Shown here: positions 53,719 to 64,000 of the stretch, piece by piece | Layout of the letters: every line of letters begins with the position of its first letter | How positions within the stretch are numbered: the stretch's first letter is position 1 | From: Methanobacterium sp. | GTDB lineage: Archaea; Methanobacteriota; Methanobacteria; Methanobacteriales; Methanobacteriaceae | Reading direction: 5' to 3' | DNA length: 64,000 nucleotides | Assembly (NCBI GenBank): GCA_039666455.1 | Contig: JAVSLW010000001.1 | Coordinates: 1 to 64,000 of the forward strand | The notes under the pieces: generated by a model | Seen by the model: the letters and a program-made list of their open reading frames with translations, nothing else | What the model was told of the DNA's origin: nothing | Databases searched by the model: none | Position numbers and translations under genes: made by a program

Positions 53719-54852
53719 ATGCCCATATTATTATTTGGAAGCAGTCATCTTGAACTTATAACTGGAAAAAAGATTACAACAATACGAAAACTGTGGAAAA
53801 AGCCCTTATCTCCTGGAGATCGCCTGCATTGCTACTGGAATTTAGTTTCCAAAGAACGCGAAAAACTCTTTGAAGCAGAAGTAACCAGTGTGAAGACAGT
53901 TAAATTTAAAGATATCATCAAAGACAACCAGCTTGCAATGGAAGAAGGATACAAAAATGCTGCAGAACTTGAAAAAGAATTCAGGAAAATGTATCCCGAT
54001 AATACTGATGATGATTCTTTATTCCAGATAATAAAATTTAAAAAATACTCTGTTGAAGAATGGGAAGGCGAAAAAATTGATGAACAAGTGATGATAACTA
54101 AAAGGGCAGATATATTATTTGATTCAGGTAGGTACAGTGATTCTGTAATGTGTTACACTGCAGCGCTGAAATTTAACCCTGAAGATGTTTATCTTCTAAA
54201 TAAAAAAGGAGATAATCTGACCAGGCTTGGCAGATTTGATGAAGCAATTGAAAATTACAATAAAGCTTTAAAAATAAATCCTGAAAATGAATTTATCTGG
54301 AACAATAAAGCAACAGCACTTCTGTACTCCAATAAACCAGAAGAGGCTTTAAAATGTAATACAAAGGCTCTTAAGTTGAATAAAAGCAATGTAGTTGTTC
54401 TATACTGGAGAGGACTCATTTTAGAAATGCTTGGAAAACTTGAAGATTCCCTGAAGTGTTATGATGAAGTTTTGAAGTTAGATCCTGAAAATCCTGAGGT
54501 ATGGAATGCGCGCGGAAATGTTTTAAGCGAGCTTCAAATAACTGAAGAAGCGCTAAAATCTTACGATAAATCTCTGGAGCTCTGTCTTGATAAAGCACCT
54601 GATGCATCCACATGGAATCGTAAAGGAAATGCTCTTTTAGAACTTGGAAGATTTAAAGAAGCTGTAGAATGTTACAGTGAGGCTTTAAAACTGAACCCTG
54701 GAAATGATATATTTTTAAGTAATAGAGGGGTGGCCCTGATGGAATTGGGAGAATTTGAAAAGGCAGCGGAATGCTTTAGCAGAGCATTAGTTGAAAATCC
54801 TGAAAATGAGGATGCCCGGGTTTTAAAGGATGAGTGTTTGGAGAATTATTAA
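53719..54852 (+). CDS. ASCH-like domain fused to TPR repeats
   Basis: 377 residues. Residues 1-~115 resemble an ASCH domain, a PUA-related RNA-binding fold (opening LLFGSSHLELITGKK, with a KTTIRxLW stretch). Residues about 130-377 are seven or so TPR repeats with the W/Y-G-A/F-P consensus, such as NPEDVYLLNKKGDNLTRLG, ending in ENPENEDA. TPRs hold protein partners. The fusion suggests an RNA-linked adaptor; no specific role is known to me. I chose ATG 53719, after TGGAGGTTAAA; an ATG at 53707 overlaps that site. Confidence 0.8.
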   Translation: MPILLFGSSHLELITGKKITTIRKLWKKPLSPGDRLHCYWNLVSKEREKLFEAEVTSVKTVKFKDIIKDNQLAMEEGYKNAAELEKEFRKMYPDNTDDDSLFQIIKFKKYSVEEWEGEKIDEQVMITKRADILFDSGRYSDSVMCYTAALKFNPEDVYLLNKKGDNLTRLGRFDEAIENYNKALKINPENEFIWNNKATALLYSNKPEEALKCNTKALKLNKSNVVVLYWRGLILEMLGKLEDSLKCYDEVLKLDPENPEVWNARGNVLSELQITEEALKSYDKSLELCLDKAPDASTWNRKGNALLELGRFKEAVECYSEALKLNPGNDIFLSNRGVALMELGEFEKAAECFSRALVENPENEDARVLKDECLENY

Positions 54853-54956
54853 GTTTTATAGTACACTTTCTATATATTACCATGGAGGTTTAAATTTTAT
54901 TTCATCAAACTATTTAATATTTAAAATCAAAGTAGAACCATACAGAAAGGTTTATA

Positions 54957-54974
54957 ATATAACAATTGTTATAT
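54957..54974. promoter_or_regulatory. 18-bp perfect palindrome upstream of pdxS
   Basis: ATATAACAATTGTTATAT reads identically on both strands. It lies 70 nt before the pdxS ATG, within a TATA-rich promoter region. Its length and symmetry suit an operator for a dimeric regulator, possibly one sensing vitamin B6 or pyridoxal phosphate. AT-rich DNA favours chance palindromes, but 18 exact bases is rare. Confidence 0.5.
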
Positions 54975-55044
54975 CATATTAAATATGGATTTACATATTG
55001 ATTTTTGACATTATGATATTTCATAAATTATTTGGAGGAATTAT

Positions 55045-55926
55045 ATGTTACATGGAACAGAAGTTTTAAAAAAAGGATTTGCCAAAATGACTAAAGGAGG
55101 AGTCATAATGGACGTTGTAAATGCAGAACAGGCAGAAATTGCAGAAAATTCAGGTGCTGTAGCAGTAATGGCCCTTGAAAAGGTTCCAGCAGACATAAGA
55201 GCTGCAGGAGGGGTTGCAAGGATGGCAGATCCTTCAAAGGTTATTGAAATAATGGATGCAGTTTCAATACCGGTCATGGCAAAAATTAGAATAGGTCATT
55301 TTGTAGAAGCACAGATACTGGAATCTCTTGGAGTGGATATGATCGATGAAAGTGAAGTTTTAACTCCTGCAGATGAAAAATACCATGTTGATAAAAAGAA
55401 ATTCACCATTCCCTTTGTATGCGGTGCAAGAAACCTGGGAGAAGCACTAAGAAGAATAGACGAAGGTGCTGCTATGATAAGGACCAAAGGAGAAGCTGGA
55501 ACTGGAAATGTAGTTGAAGCTGTAAGACACATGAGAAAGATACAGGGAACCATTAGAGAAATTCAAAATAAAACAGAAGAAGAGCTTTGGGGGGTTTCAA
55601 GAAAAATAGAAGCTCCTTACGAACTTGTAAAGCAAACTGCTGAATTAGGAAAACTACCTGTTGTAAATTTTGCTGCAGGAGGAGTTGCAACACCTGCAGA
55701 CGCCGCGCTAATGATGCAGCTTGGAGCAGATGGTGTTTTTGTTGGATCTGGAATATTCAAGTCAGAAAAACCTGAAGTCGTTGCAAAGGCAATAACAGAA
55801 GCAACCGCTAACTATGAAGATGCGGAAATACTGGCAAATGTCTCCAGAAATCTTGGAAAAGCAATGCCCGGTCTTGAAATAAGCCAGATTCCAGAAGAAG
55901 AAAGGCTGCAGTCCAGAGGATGGTAA
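55045..55926 (+). CDS. pdxS: Pyridoxal 5'-phosphate synthase lyase subunit PdxS
   Basis: 293 residues, the TIM-barrel synthase that builds PLP from ribose 5-phosphate, glyceraldehyde 3-phosphate and ammonia. The catalytic Lys is in VMALEKVPADIRAAGGVARMADP-like sequence near residue 45, and a second active-site Lys in IRTKGEAGTGNVVEA near 145. The glutaminase PdxT is not next to it. TTTGGAGGAATTAT precedes the ATG. The 18-bp palindrome upstream is probably its control site. Confidence 0.96.
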   Translation: MLHGTEVLKKGFAKMTKGGVIMDVVNAEQAEIAENSGAVAVMALEKVPADIRAAGGVARMADPSKVIEIMDAVSIPVMAKIRIGHFVEAQILESLGVDMIDESEVLTPADEKYHVDKKKFTIPFVCGARNLGEALRRIDEGAAMIRTKGEAGTGNVVEAVRHMRKIQGTIREIQNKTEEELWGVSRKIEAPYELVKQTAELGKLPVVNFAAGGVATPADAALMMQLGADGVFVGSGIFKSEKPEVVAKAITEATANYEDAEILANVSRNLGKAMPGLEISQIPEEERLQSRGW

Positions 55927-56029
55927 ATTCAAATTACCTCATTTTCTTTTTTTTTATATTCAAAATTTTATAGCACGCACTGAAATTATAAGGTGCATGT
56001 CCTGCACAATTCATGTCCAGTACCTTTAA

Positions 56030-56386
56030 TTACGGCGCTCCCCCGGAACCACCTAAATTTTCACCTGTTTTGGCATCTATAATTATCTGGCCTGCAATAT
56101 TATCATTCAACATTACAGGTACAATATAAACTTTTTTTCCCTCTGTTTTAAGCATTGGCTCGCCAGGTGTTGCTCCAGACTGGTTTATATACTTTTTAGC
56201 TATATTTTTGGCCTCTTCAGAAGATATTTTTACATCAGTGTTGTTTGTAGCATTGTTTCCAGATGTATTTTGTTGTAATGTCTGATTCCCAGTATTCGTA
56301 GCGTTCTGTGTATCCTCAACGCATCCAGAAACTCCTACAATTAAAATCAAGACTGCTATAAGGCCTATAGCTGATTTATTTTTCAT
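56030..56386 (-). CDS. PepSY-domain lipoprotein
   Basis: 118 residues. A signal peptide ends in a lipobox, GVSGC, so the Cys near residue 22 should carry lipid. A Thr/Asn-rich linker follows (about 23-52), then one PepSY domain with EEAKNIAKKYI and a C-terminal GQIIIDAKTGENLGG. PepSY domains inhibit or chaperone proteases at the surface. ATG 56386 is preceded by AAGGAGAAAT; an ATG at 56416 is further from the site. Confidence 0.82.
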   Translation of the reverse strand: MKNKSAIGLIAVLILIVGVSGCVEDTQNATNTGNQTLQQNTSGNNATNNTDVKISSEEAKNIAKKYINQSGATPGEPMLKTEGKKVYIVPVMLNDNIAGQIIIDAKTGENLGGSGGAP

Positions 56387-56542
56387 ATTAATTTCTCCTT
56401 TTCTTTGAATATCCATTAGTAGCCATCTCTAATAAACTTTTTTAATTTTAGCCGCTGCACCAATCACTTATAAGGTGTTCAATTCATTCGGCAGCCCCTC
56501 ACCTCTTTCTTCAGTTTTCATCCTTAAATATTTTCAACTGAA

Positions 56543-57559
56543 TTATTTAGAAGTTTGAATTGTAGAAAGGTATCCTTTTAAGTCTCCTAAAATTCCTTTT
56601 GCATAAAATAGCGAAAAAATAATTCCCATCATGTTAATGAGCCAGAAAGATATGAATCTATCCAAAATAGCAATGCCTGCACTTGTACTTTCTGGAATTC
56701 CAAAAAACATGCATAAGCCAGTTAAAGAAATTTCAACCGCGCCGATACCGCCGGGAAGTGCAGTTACAACTCCGGTAATATTAGCAAGCAGTAATATGAT
56801 GATTACAGTAACCAGTCCAATATCTATATTAAATGCATAAAAAACAAGTAAAAGGCGTGAACATTCTAAAATCCATGAAATAACAGTTAATATTAAAATA
56901 AACGACATATTTTTGCTGTTGCTGTAAGACCTTGTATAATTAACCATTCCTTTTAGTCCATTAATCACTTTATAGTATAACTTTTCCAGATAACGGTCTT
57001 TAACTGGTAATTTTGATAAAACATGGTGTATTTTATCATATAACCATAAACCAGAGCCTTCTTTCCAGTTTAGAAGATAAATAGCAATTAGGGTAATAAA
57101 CATTAAACCTGCGCCAATTAAGGCAATCACACGAATTTTTTCCATAAATGCAGCAGATAAAACCAGTAAAAATCCAACTATTATTAAATCAGCAAATCTT
57201 TCTGTTAATCCTGCAGATAAACCCTGGTGTAAACTTATTTTATTTATCTTTTTACCGGCAATGGCAGTTAAAGCTATCCCGCCTGCCCTCATAGGACTTA
57301 AATTGCTACCTAAAAGTCCGATGGTCCTTACAACAAAATTATCTTTAAATTCGTAGGGTTTATTTACAATAAAACCCCACCTGATTGATTTTACAAAGAT
57401 GGCTGAAAGATAAACAAGGATTGCAGCTGCAAAATATGTTTTATTGATATCTTTAATGGTATAATATAAATTTACAGGCCCTATCCATAAAACAAGAACC
57501 ACTAAAAGTGCTAACCCCAGGATAAAGATATAAATAGATCTCAAAATGTTTAACTCCAC
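56543..57559 (-). CDS. Flippase-like membrane protein (LPG-synthase TM / AglD-related)
   Basis: 338 residues with about eight hydrophobic segments and short loops, of the lysylphosphatidylglycerol-synthase membrane-domain family. Recognisable: IRWGFIVN with charged residues in the first loop and the conserved GLLGSNLSPMRAGG block, and near the C-terminus TALPGGIGAVEISLTG. Such proteins flip lipid-linked sugars or are glycosyltransferase partners. A GTG at 57559 starts the frame, but a TTG at 57544 with GGAG 8 nt before it is a good alternative. Confidence 0.85.
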   Translation of the reverse strand: MELNILRSIYIFILGLALLVVLVLWIGPVNLYYTIKDINKTYFAAAILVYLSAIFVKSIRWGFIVNKPYEFKDNFVVRTIGLLGSNLSPMRAGGIALTAIAGKKINKISLHQGLSAGLTERFADLIIVGFLLVLSAAFMEKIRVIALIGAGLMFITLIAIYLLNWKEGSGLWLYDKIHHVLSKLPVKDRYLEKLYYKVINGLKGMVNYTRSYSNSKNMSFILILTVISWILECSRLLLVFYAFNIDIGLVTVIIILLLANITGVVTALPGGIGAVEISLTGLCMFFGIPESTSAGIAILDRFISFWLINMMGIIFSLFYAKGILGDLKGYLSTIQTSK

Positions 57560-57869
57560 TTCGATGATTAAAAAGTTCGAATCACTGCTTTAAAAATGTA
57601 TTTTTAAAATTACTATATCCTCTCTGCAATTTAAATTTTTATATGCATCTTTTTGGTTAACTTAGTATTTAATCCCATCAACTTACAGGATTTCTAAATC
57701 CAAAAAATAAGGGTGAAACCATTCCTATGTAATCTGATCTTAATATTAAGTATCCAGTTCCAGTATAATATCTAATTAAGGGTTTAATTACTAATTTAGA
57801 CTCTTAACTTATTAAATAACTGTTAAAACAGGCAATCTATATATAGAATGCATTATTAATTTATTTAAT
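57560..57869. other. Divergent intergenic region
   Basis: About 310 AT-rich bases between the flippase-like gene and the leaderless hypothetical. Apart from the TATA box at 57836-57847 I see no feature. Confidence 0.4.
57836..57847 (+). promoter_or_regulatory. TATA box for a leaderless hypothetical gene
   Basis: TCTATATATAGA, itself a perfect 12-bp palindrome, is centred about 28 nt before the ATG at 57870. No Shine-Dalgarno is present, so the transcript probably starts at or within 2 nt of the ATG. Confidence 0.55.
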
Positions 57870-58337
57870 ATGGCAGAAAGTGAAGATATAATCAGAGAGC
57901 CTGAAGAGTACTATCTGGAACTTCAGGAAATGTATCTTGATGAATCAGAAATTAATTTATCAACTGATTTTGAAGCAAGGTCTTCACTGGTAAAATTAAA
58001 ACGTTTAAAAAGTGAAGTTTTAGCCTTAAGACGCGAGATCACGAGGGACATGAGGACAATTAGAAATATGTATCTTGACGAGTCAATAATCGAAAGGCCT
58101 AAAATACTTGGTTTTTTTAGGATTGGAAAAAAACTTTCTCCAGCTCAAAAAAGAAAAAAATTGATATATGAACGTGAAAAAAGCCTGATTCCCTACAGAG
58201 AAATTGTGGAAATGGTAGATGATTATCTTGGGCAAATTGAAGATCTTGAAAAATACATCAAAAATGAAGTTTTAGAGACCTATTCCATTCCAAAATATAC
58301 TAAAGTAACCAGAAAAAAACAAGATGGAAGCTATTAA
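57870..58337 (+). CDS. Hypothetical protein with a repeated MYLDES motif
   Basis: 155 residues, highly charged and mainly helical. The motif MYLDES occurs twice, at residues 21-26 and 67-72, separated by a helix-forming stretch (about 40-62). A basic segment RIGKKLSPAQKRKK follows, and a second helical region ends the protein. This looks like two copies of a helical unit, or a coiled coil with a nucleic-acid-binding patch. I do not recognise the family. It converges with cdc48, its stop 17 nt from the cdc48 stop. Confidence 0.65.
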   Translation: MAESEDIIREPEEYYLELQEMYLDESEINLSTDFEARSSLVKLKRLKSEVLALRREITRDMRTIRNMYLDESIIERPKILGFFRIGKKLSPAQKRKKLIYEREKSLIPYREIVEMVDDYLGQIEDLEKYIKNEVLETYSIPKYTKVTRKKQDGSY

Positions 58338-58353
58338 CAACTTCCAAGTTTAT

Positions 58354-60537
<2,184 letters not shown>

Positions 60538-60790
60538 CTTTACCCCCGTTATATCTTATTAGAATGATTTATTTTAGTTAAAAGTAATTTTAATCAACAA
60601 CAATGTTTTAGTAAACTTGAGTTACTATAATAACTTGGAAAACATTACATATAAATATTTCGATTTTTGAGGTTTTCACATGAACTTAACTTAATTTAGT
60701 ACTTTTTATTTTTATAAATAAAACTAATTAAGGTTTTCTAAATTCATTGAATCCAAAAAATGTTTAAAATAAAATTTATAAAATAAATTA

Positions 60791-62110
60791 TCAGCGTATT
60801 GAAGCCCCGAATCCTTTTAAAAGATTTTCAACCTGGAATATGGCTTTTTTGTTTATAAATTCGCATTTGAGGGTGATACTTATTTTTCCATCAGGTATCT
60901 GGGGTCCCTGATAAGTTCCAATTAAAGATACATCAACCACGTCGTCCAGGCCCTTTACAGTATCTACTATGATTTCAGGATTACAGTTTTCTGGAAATAC
61001 CGCTGAAATATGGTATGATTTTCGTGGATAGTTTTCAACTTTCCATTTATAAAGTTCAGAATCACTTAAAACTTCCACGTTAGACAATTTAAGCATTATT
61101 TTCTTTTTATTCTGGATTAAAGTCACGAAATCTGGATTTATATCTTTTAAAATCCCAATATGGACTTTTCCAGAGTAAATATGTTTTAAACCAACTTCGT
61201 TTCCAGTGGAATTTTTAAGAATTCTTATCTCCTCACTTAGAGCAGATATTGCCTTATCAGACCTTCCAAGGGCAGCTTCAAGGTCGTCCAGATGCTTGGC
61301 TGCAGATCCCATAAGATGCACAAAACCCTCCTGGTCTCTATTTAATATCATGTTACTGAGCTCCTTGTAAACAGAAATAAAGGTTTCATGTGTCTTTTTT
61401 ATGTACCTGTTTTCAGTCTGTATTGAATAATATAGATATGGGTTTTGAGCAACTATACGGGCAATCATATCCACCATCAGTCCATAGACCGGACTTGCAA
61501 ATTTTCTTGATTCTTTAACATCAATATTAAGCCTTTCAATGGTTGCAGCAATACCAATATATGCAAAATGAGTAAGTCCCTGCACCACACTCATCATTTT
61601 ATCATGATTTTGAGGAGAAGTGATAACCAAGCGTGCGTTTTCATTTTCAAGGAATTTATAGACCTTCTCAAACCATTCTCCCCTTGAATCAGGAGTTAAA
61701 ACTACAACCTGACCATCAAGAGACCTTATTCTGGGCCCGAACAATGGATGGGTGGGGATTATTTCAACTCCTTCTGGAGCATATCTATGCATTATTTGGG
61801 AAGGTTTTTCCTTAACAGATGTAACATCCATAAGAAGACTGCTTTTTTTTAAAAATGGGCTGATTTGAGGAACTACATAAGAAACTGCATTTATTGGAAC
61901 CGATAAAATTACAATATCTGCACTGGAAACTGCTTCCTCATTACTGGAGGTATATTCAACTCCAAGCTTTTTAGATACTTTATTACCAGTTATTTTGTCT
62001 CTCCCAGTTATAATAACATTGAAATTTCTATTTTTTAGAAATCTGGCAATCCATTTGCCTAATCCACGCGTTCCGCCAATCACTGCAATTTTCAGAGAAA
62101 TTTCTCCCAT
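60791..62110 (-). CDS. tyrA: Prephenate dehydrogenase (TyrA) with a C-terminal extension
   Basis: 439 residues. The NAD(P)-binding fold opens with IAVIGGTRGLGKWIARFL, and the catalytic His motif is IIPTHPLFGPR near 118-128. A helical dimerisation domain follows to about 300. The last ~135 residues form an extra beta-rich region that ends in a GTYQGPQIPDGKISITLKC segment; it may be an ACT-like regulatory domain. The enzyme oxidises prephenate to 4-hydroxyphenylpyruvate for tyrosine. The ATG has no Shine-Dalgarno and a TATA-like run lies about 35 nt upstream, so the mRNA may be leaderless. Confidence 0.9.
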   Translation of the reverse strand: MGEISLKIAVIGGTRGLGKWIARFLKNRNFNVIITGRDKITGNKVSKKLGVEYTSSNEEAVSSADIVILSVPINAVSYVVPQISPFLKKSSLLMDVTSVKEKPSQIMHRYAPEGVEIIPTHPLFGPRIRSLDGQVVVLTPDSRGEWFEKVYKFLENENARLVITSPQNHDKMMSVVQGLTHFAYIGIAATIERLNIDVKESRKFASPVYGLMVDMIARIVAQNPYLYYSIQTENRYIKKTHETFISVYKELSNMILNRDQEGFVHLMGSAAKHLDDLEAALGRSDKAISALSEEIRILKNSTGNEVGLKHIYSGKVHIGILKDINPDFVTLIQNKKKIMLKLSNVEVLSDSELYKWKVENYPRKSYHISAVFPENCNPEIIVDTVKGLDDVVDVSLIGTYQGPQIPDGKISITLKCEFINKKAIFQVENLLKGFGASIR

Positions 62111-62489
62111 GTCTTTATAAAATAATATAAGCCTATTTTTATATTTTTATTCAATATATAAAAATAATCCCTGTAGAAATCTTTTTAAACTTTGATAGAT
62201 AAGCGTTTAAAGTACCTGTATTGTTTAACGGATGTTTTACAACCTGGTTTCTTTGCTCCTTAATCTATCACTTTTGCTTTGATTTTCATCTGAAAACTCT
62301 TTTTTAATACTGATATTACAGAATTCTACAAAGCCATTATTTATTAATGAAACAGGAGATATACTTATATTTAATTAGTATATATACATTCAAATGGCAT
62401 AAAGGAAAATTTAGTGAAAAATTCTCCTTATTCAAATTGATCTTTAATTAACTTAATTTTTAAAAACCTTGAAAAATGGTGGTATTTTA
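62111..62489. other. Divergent intergenic region
   Basis: About 380 bases between tyrA and the zinc-ribbon membrane protein. It includes a TATA-like TAGTATATATACAT at 62377-62390 facing the latter and a tyrA-facing AT-rich run near 62135-62150. The middle (62200-62300) is slightly less AT-rich, but I could not identify a gene or an RNA there. Confidence 0.4.
62377..62390 (+). promoter_or_regulatory. TATA box for the zinc-ribbon membrane protein
   Basis: TAGTATATATACAT in the tyrA-facing spacer, about 100 nt before the GTG at 62490. It predicts a leader of about 80 nt. Confidence 0.4.
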
Positions 62490-63209
62490 GTGGATTTGGA
62501 GAAAAAAATTCAAAAATTTTATGGAGAAACTCCGGCAGATAAAATAGACGAACTAAAAAGAGTATATGACAAAAATAAGAATAAAAAGAAAAACAGAGGC
62601 TATCTTATTTGTAACACCTGTTCTGGATATTATAAACTAAAAGAAAATGAATCTCCAGAAGACTTTAACAGGTGTGAATGTGGAAGTCCCTTAGAATACG
62701 TTGAAAACATTGATCATATAAGAAAAACAGGAATTTCAAGTTCTTCCAGTAAATCTAAGTCAAAATACAGCAATTCAGATTATGAATTTGTTATTGATGA
62801 GCTTAAAGATGAATATTACGATGAATACAGAGAACTGCAGCAAATAGTGGATATAATTGGGATTAATGCAGAAGAACGCATGAAATTTCTGGAAAAACTG
62901 TATGAAAATGTTCAAAAACAGGAAATGATCCTGAATAATATCGATCAAAGAAAAATAATAGAAGTTAGAGACAATGAATGGTCACTATGGGGTTTAATAG
63001 AAGAAAATAATATTAAAAATGATATATACAAAGAAAAAATGGTTATGGAAGATATAATGGAAAGAGAAAACCGCTTGCTTTCCTATATAAAAGAAAAACG
63101 TAAACATAAACCACTTATCACAAAAAATATTAATGGTTATGGGAAATTAATCATTATAACCTTAATAATAGCATTCATAGGCATTATTACTATTTATGTG
63201 TTAAAATAA
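62490..63209 (+). CDS. Zinc-ribbon protein with coiled coil and C-terminal membrane anchor
   Basis: 239 residues. A zinc ribbon-like group (ICNTCSGYYKL with CxxC, then RCECGS) lies near 41-70. A Ser/Lys-rich linker is followed by a charged helical region (about 100-205) that probably forms a coiled coil. One hydrophobic segment (about 217-237) ends the chain. It resembles in layout the 159-residue anchored zinc-ribbon protein at 23511-23990, but not in sequence. The GTG at 62490 follows GGTGGTAT; a TTG at 62469 precedes that site. Confidence 0.72.
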   Translation: MDLEKKIQKFYGETPADKIDELKRVYDKNKNKKKNRGYLICNTCSGYYKLKENESPEDFNRCECGSPLEYVENIDHIRKTGISSSSSKSKSKYSNSDYEFVIDELKDEYYDEYRELQQIVDIIGINAEERMKFLEKLYENVQKQEMILNNIDQRKIIEVRDNEWSLWGLIEENNIKNDIYKEKMVMEDIMERENRLLSYIKEKRKHKPLITKNINGYGKLIIITLIIAFIGIITIYVLK

Positions 63210-63226
63210 ATAGAAAATATCTAATT

Positions 63227-64000
63227 TTATTTTATTAATTTTAATGCTGAACCTGTAATTTCAAGAGTTCTCTCTATTTCTTCATTATTATGCATTGAAG
63301 AAAGGAAACAGCACTCAAATTGTGACGGAGGAATGAACACTCCATTTTTAAGTAATTCATGGAAATACTGGCTGAATTTTTCTGTATCTGCAGATTTTGC
63401 ACTGGTATAATCGTATACTTCTTCCTCAGTAAAATATACCTGGAACATGGAACTTAATCCTGCAACTTTATAATCAATGCTGTTATCATAAAGAATATTC
63501 CTTAATCCTTTCCTCATTTTATTTCCCTTTTTATTTAGTTTATTGTAGAACCCACTGTTCAGTTCTTTTAACATTGCAAGGCCTGCTGTAACAGATACTG
63601 GATTTCCATTAAATGTTCCTGCCTGATATACACTTCCCGATGGTGCTATCATTTCCATTAAATCCTTTTTACCTGCTAAAGCTCCCATAGGGAAGCCTCC
63701 ACCAAGAATTTTTCCAAGAGTGACCAGATCAGGAGTAACATCAAAATATTCCTGCGCTCCACCTTCTGCAATCCTGAAACCAGTTATTACTTCATCGAAT
63801 ATAAGAATTATATTACTTTCCTCAGTTATTTTACGTAAAAATTTTAAATATCCGTTTTTTGGAGTGATGCATCCTATATTAGCCATTACTGGCTCTACAA
63901 TTATGGCAGCAATATCATCTTCTTTTTTAACTAAATCAAGCAGGGCCTCTTCATCATTAAAAGGAATCAATACAGTATTTTTTGTTGTTTCCTCTGGAAT
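63227..64000 (-). CDS. hemL: Glutamate-1-semialdehyde 2,1-aminomutase, 5' part missing
   Basis: The frame runs open to the right edge, giving the C-terminal ~257 residues. It is the class III aminotransferase fold: LIFDEVITGFR with the PLP-contacting Asp, and the PLP-lysine in LVTLGKILGGGFPMGA. SGSVYQAGTFNGNPVSVTAGL and the C-terminal ending also match HemL. The enzyme makes 5-aminolevulinate for heme, cobamide and F430 synthesis. The start codon is outside the window. Confidence 0.93.
   Translation of the reverse strand: MPEETTKNTVLIPFNDEEALLDLVKKEDDIAAIIVEPVMANIGCITPKNGYLKFLRKITEESNIILIFDEVITGFRIAEGGAQEYFDVTPDLVTLGKILGGGFPMGALAGKKDLMEMIAPSGSVYQAGTFNGNPVSVTAGLAMLKELNSGFYNKLNKKGNKMRKGLRNILYDNSIDYKVAGLSSMFQVYFTEEEVYDYTSAKSADTEKFSQYFHELLKNGVFIPPSQFECCFLSSMHNNEEIERTLEITGSALKLIK

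Noticed and set aside
55977..56029. Possible RNA gene after pdxS (GC-rich patch with TGTCCTGCACAATTCATGTCCAG)
   Set aside because: The repeated TGTCC-like words are short and no stable fold was seen; it is only the spacer between convergent genes.

Overview
The window reads as chromosomal DNA of a methanogenic archaeon of the order Methanobacteriales, most likely Methanobacterium or a close relative. The evidence is: pseudomurein-type Mur ligases, a fused CbiS for cobamide salvage, the methanogen type of seryl-tRNA synthetase, MfnA for methanofuran synthesis, a methanogenesis-marker-16 protein, GGGP synthase for archaeal lipids, archaeal ribosomal proteins (L10e, L40e, S3Ae) and a CDC48 ATPase. 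The DNA is AT-rich. Most genes have a Shine-Dalgarno of the AGGTGAT/GGAGG type 4-8 nt before the start, and GTG and TTG starts are common. Several starts below were moved inward on that basis.

Layout. 1-4.9 kb: the 3'-truncated larC, a single-domain response regulator, a small PII-like protein, then a cobamide pair (cbiS, cobS), aTrm56 and upp. 4.9-9.7 kb is an accessory island: a degenerate gene fragment, a membrane protein, and a large secreted adhesin-like gene broken into three reading frames. 10-28.3 kb is housekeeping: fumarase beta, mfnA, ppsA, rpl10e, then cooC-pcc1-serS, a ThiN-HIT fusion, a double-SIS isomerase, hsp20/nog1, marker 16, THEP1, a radical SAM protein, tldE/pmbA, phosphoglycolate phosphatase and hypD. 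28.9-35 kb is a probable pseudomurein-precursor cluster: a 934-residue double Mur ligase, a third Mur ligase with a zinc ribbon, a secreted protein and a MobA-like nucleotidyltransferase, with joints overlapping or 14-19 nt apart. 35-40.7 kb: DUF169, GGGPS, L40e, Tsr3, a fused ChlI/ChlD chelatase ATPase and a zinc-ribbon/hypothetical overlapping pair. 40.8-45.8 kb: DUF116, then pstS-pstC-pstA with no pstB or phoU behind them, an Isf-type flavoprotein and a NifX-like protein. 46.1-54.9 kb is a long plus-strand run: S3Ae, DUF92, apgM-glmM-glmU, gamma-carbonic anhydrase, hisC, nrdG and an ASCH-TPR protein. 55-64 kb: pdxS behind an 18-bp palindrome, a PepSY lipoprotein, a flippase-like protein, a leaderless hypothetical, cdc48, tyrA, a zinc-ribbon membrane protein and the 3' part of hemL.

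How the genes fit together. GlmM and GlmU make UDP-GlcNAc, which feeds pseudomurein and glycans. The Mur ligases, nucleotidyltransferase and secreted protein probably build and service the pseudomurein peptide. CbiS and CobS finish cobamide assembly for methyltransferases. CooC, HypD, LarC and the chelatase ATPase point to heavy nickel and metal-cofactor use.

The most unusual parts are the broken adhesin locus with its degenerate orphan copy beside a membrane protein, the double Mur ligase cluster with a candidate uridylyltransferase, the ThiN-HIT and ASCH-TPR fusions, and the palindrome before pdxS. I saw no CRISPR array, tRNA, rRNA or insertion sequence. All family calls were made by eye from the protein sequences; no database was searched.
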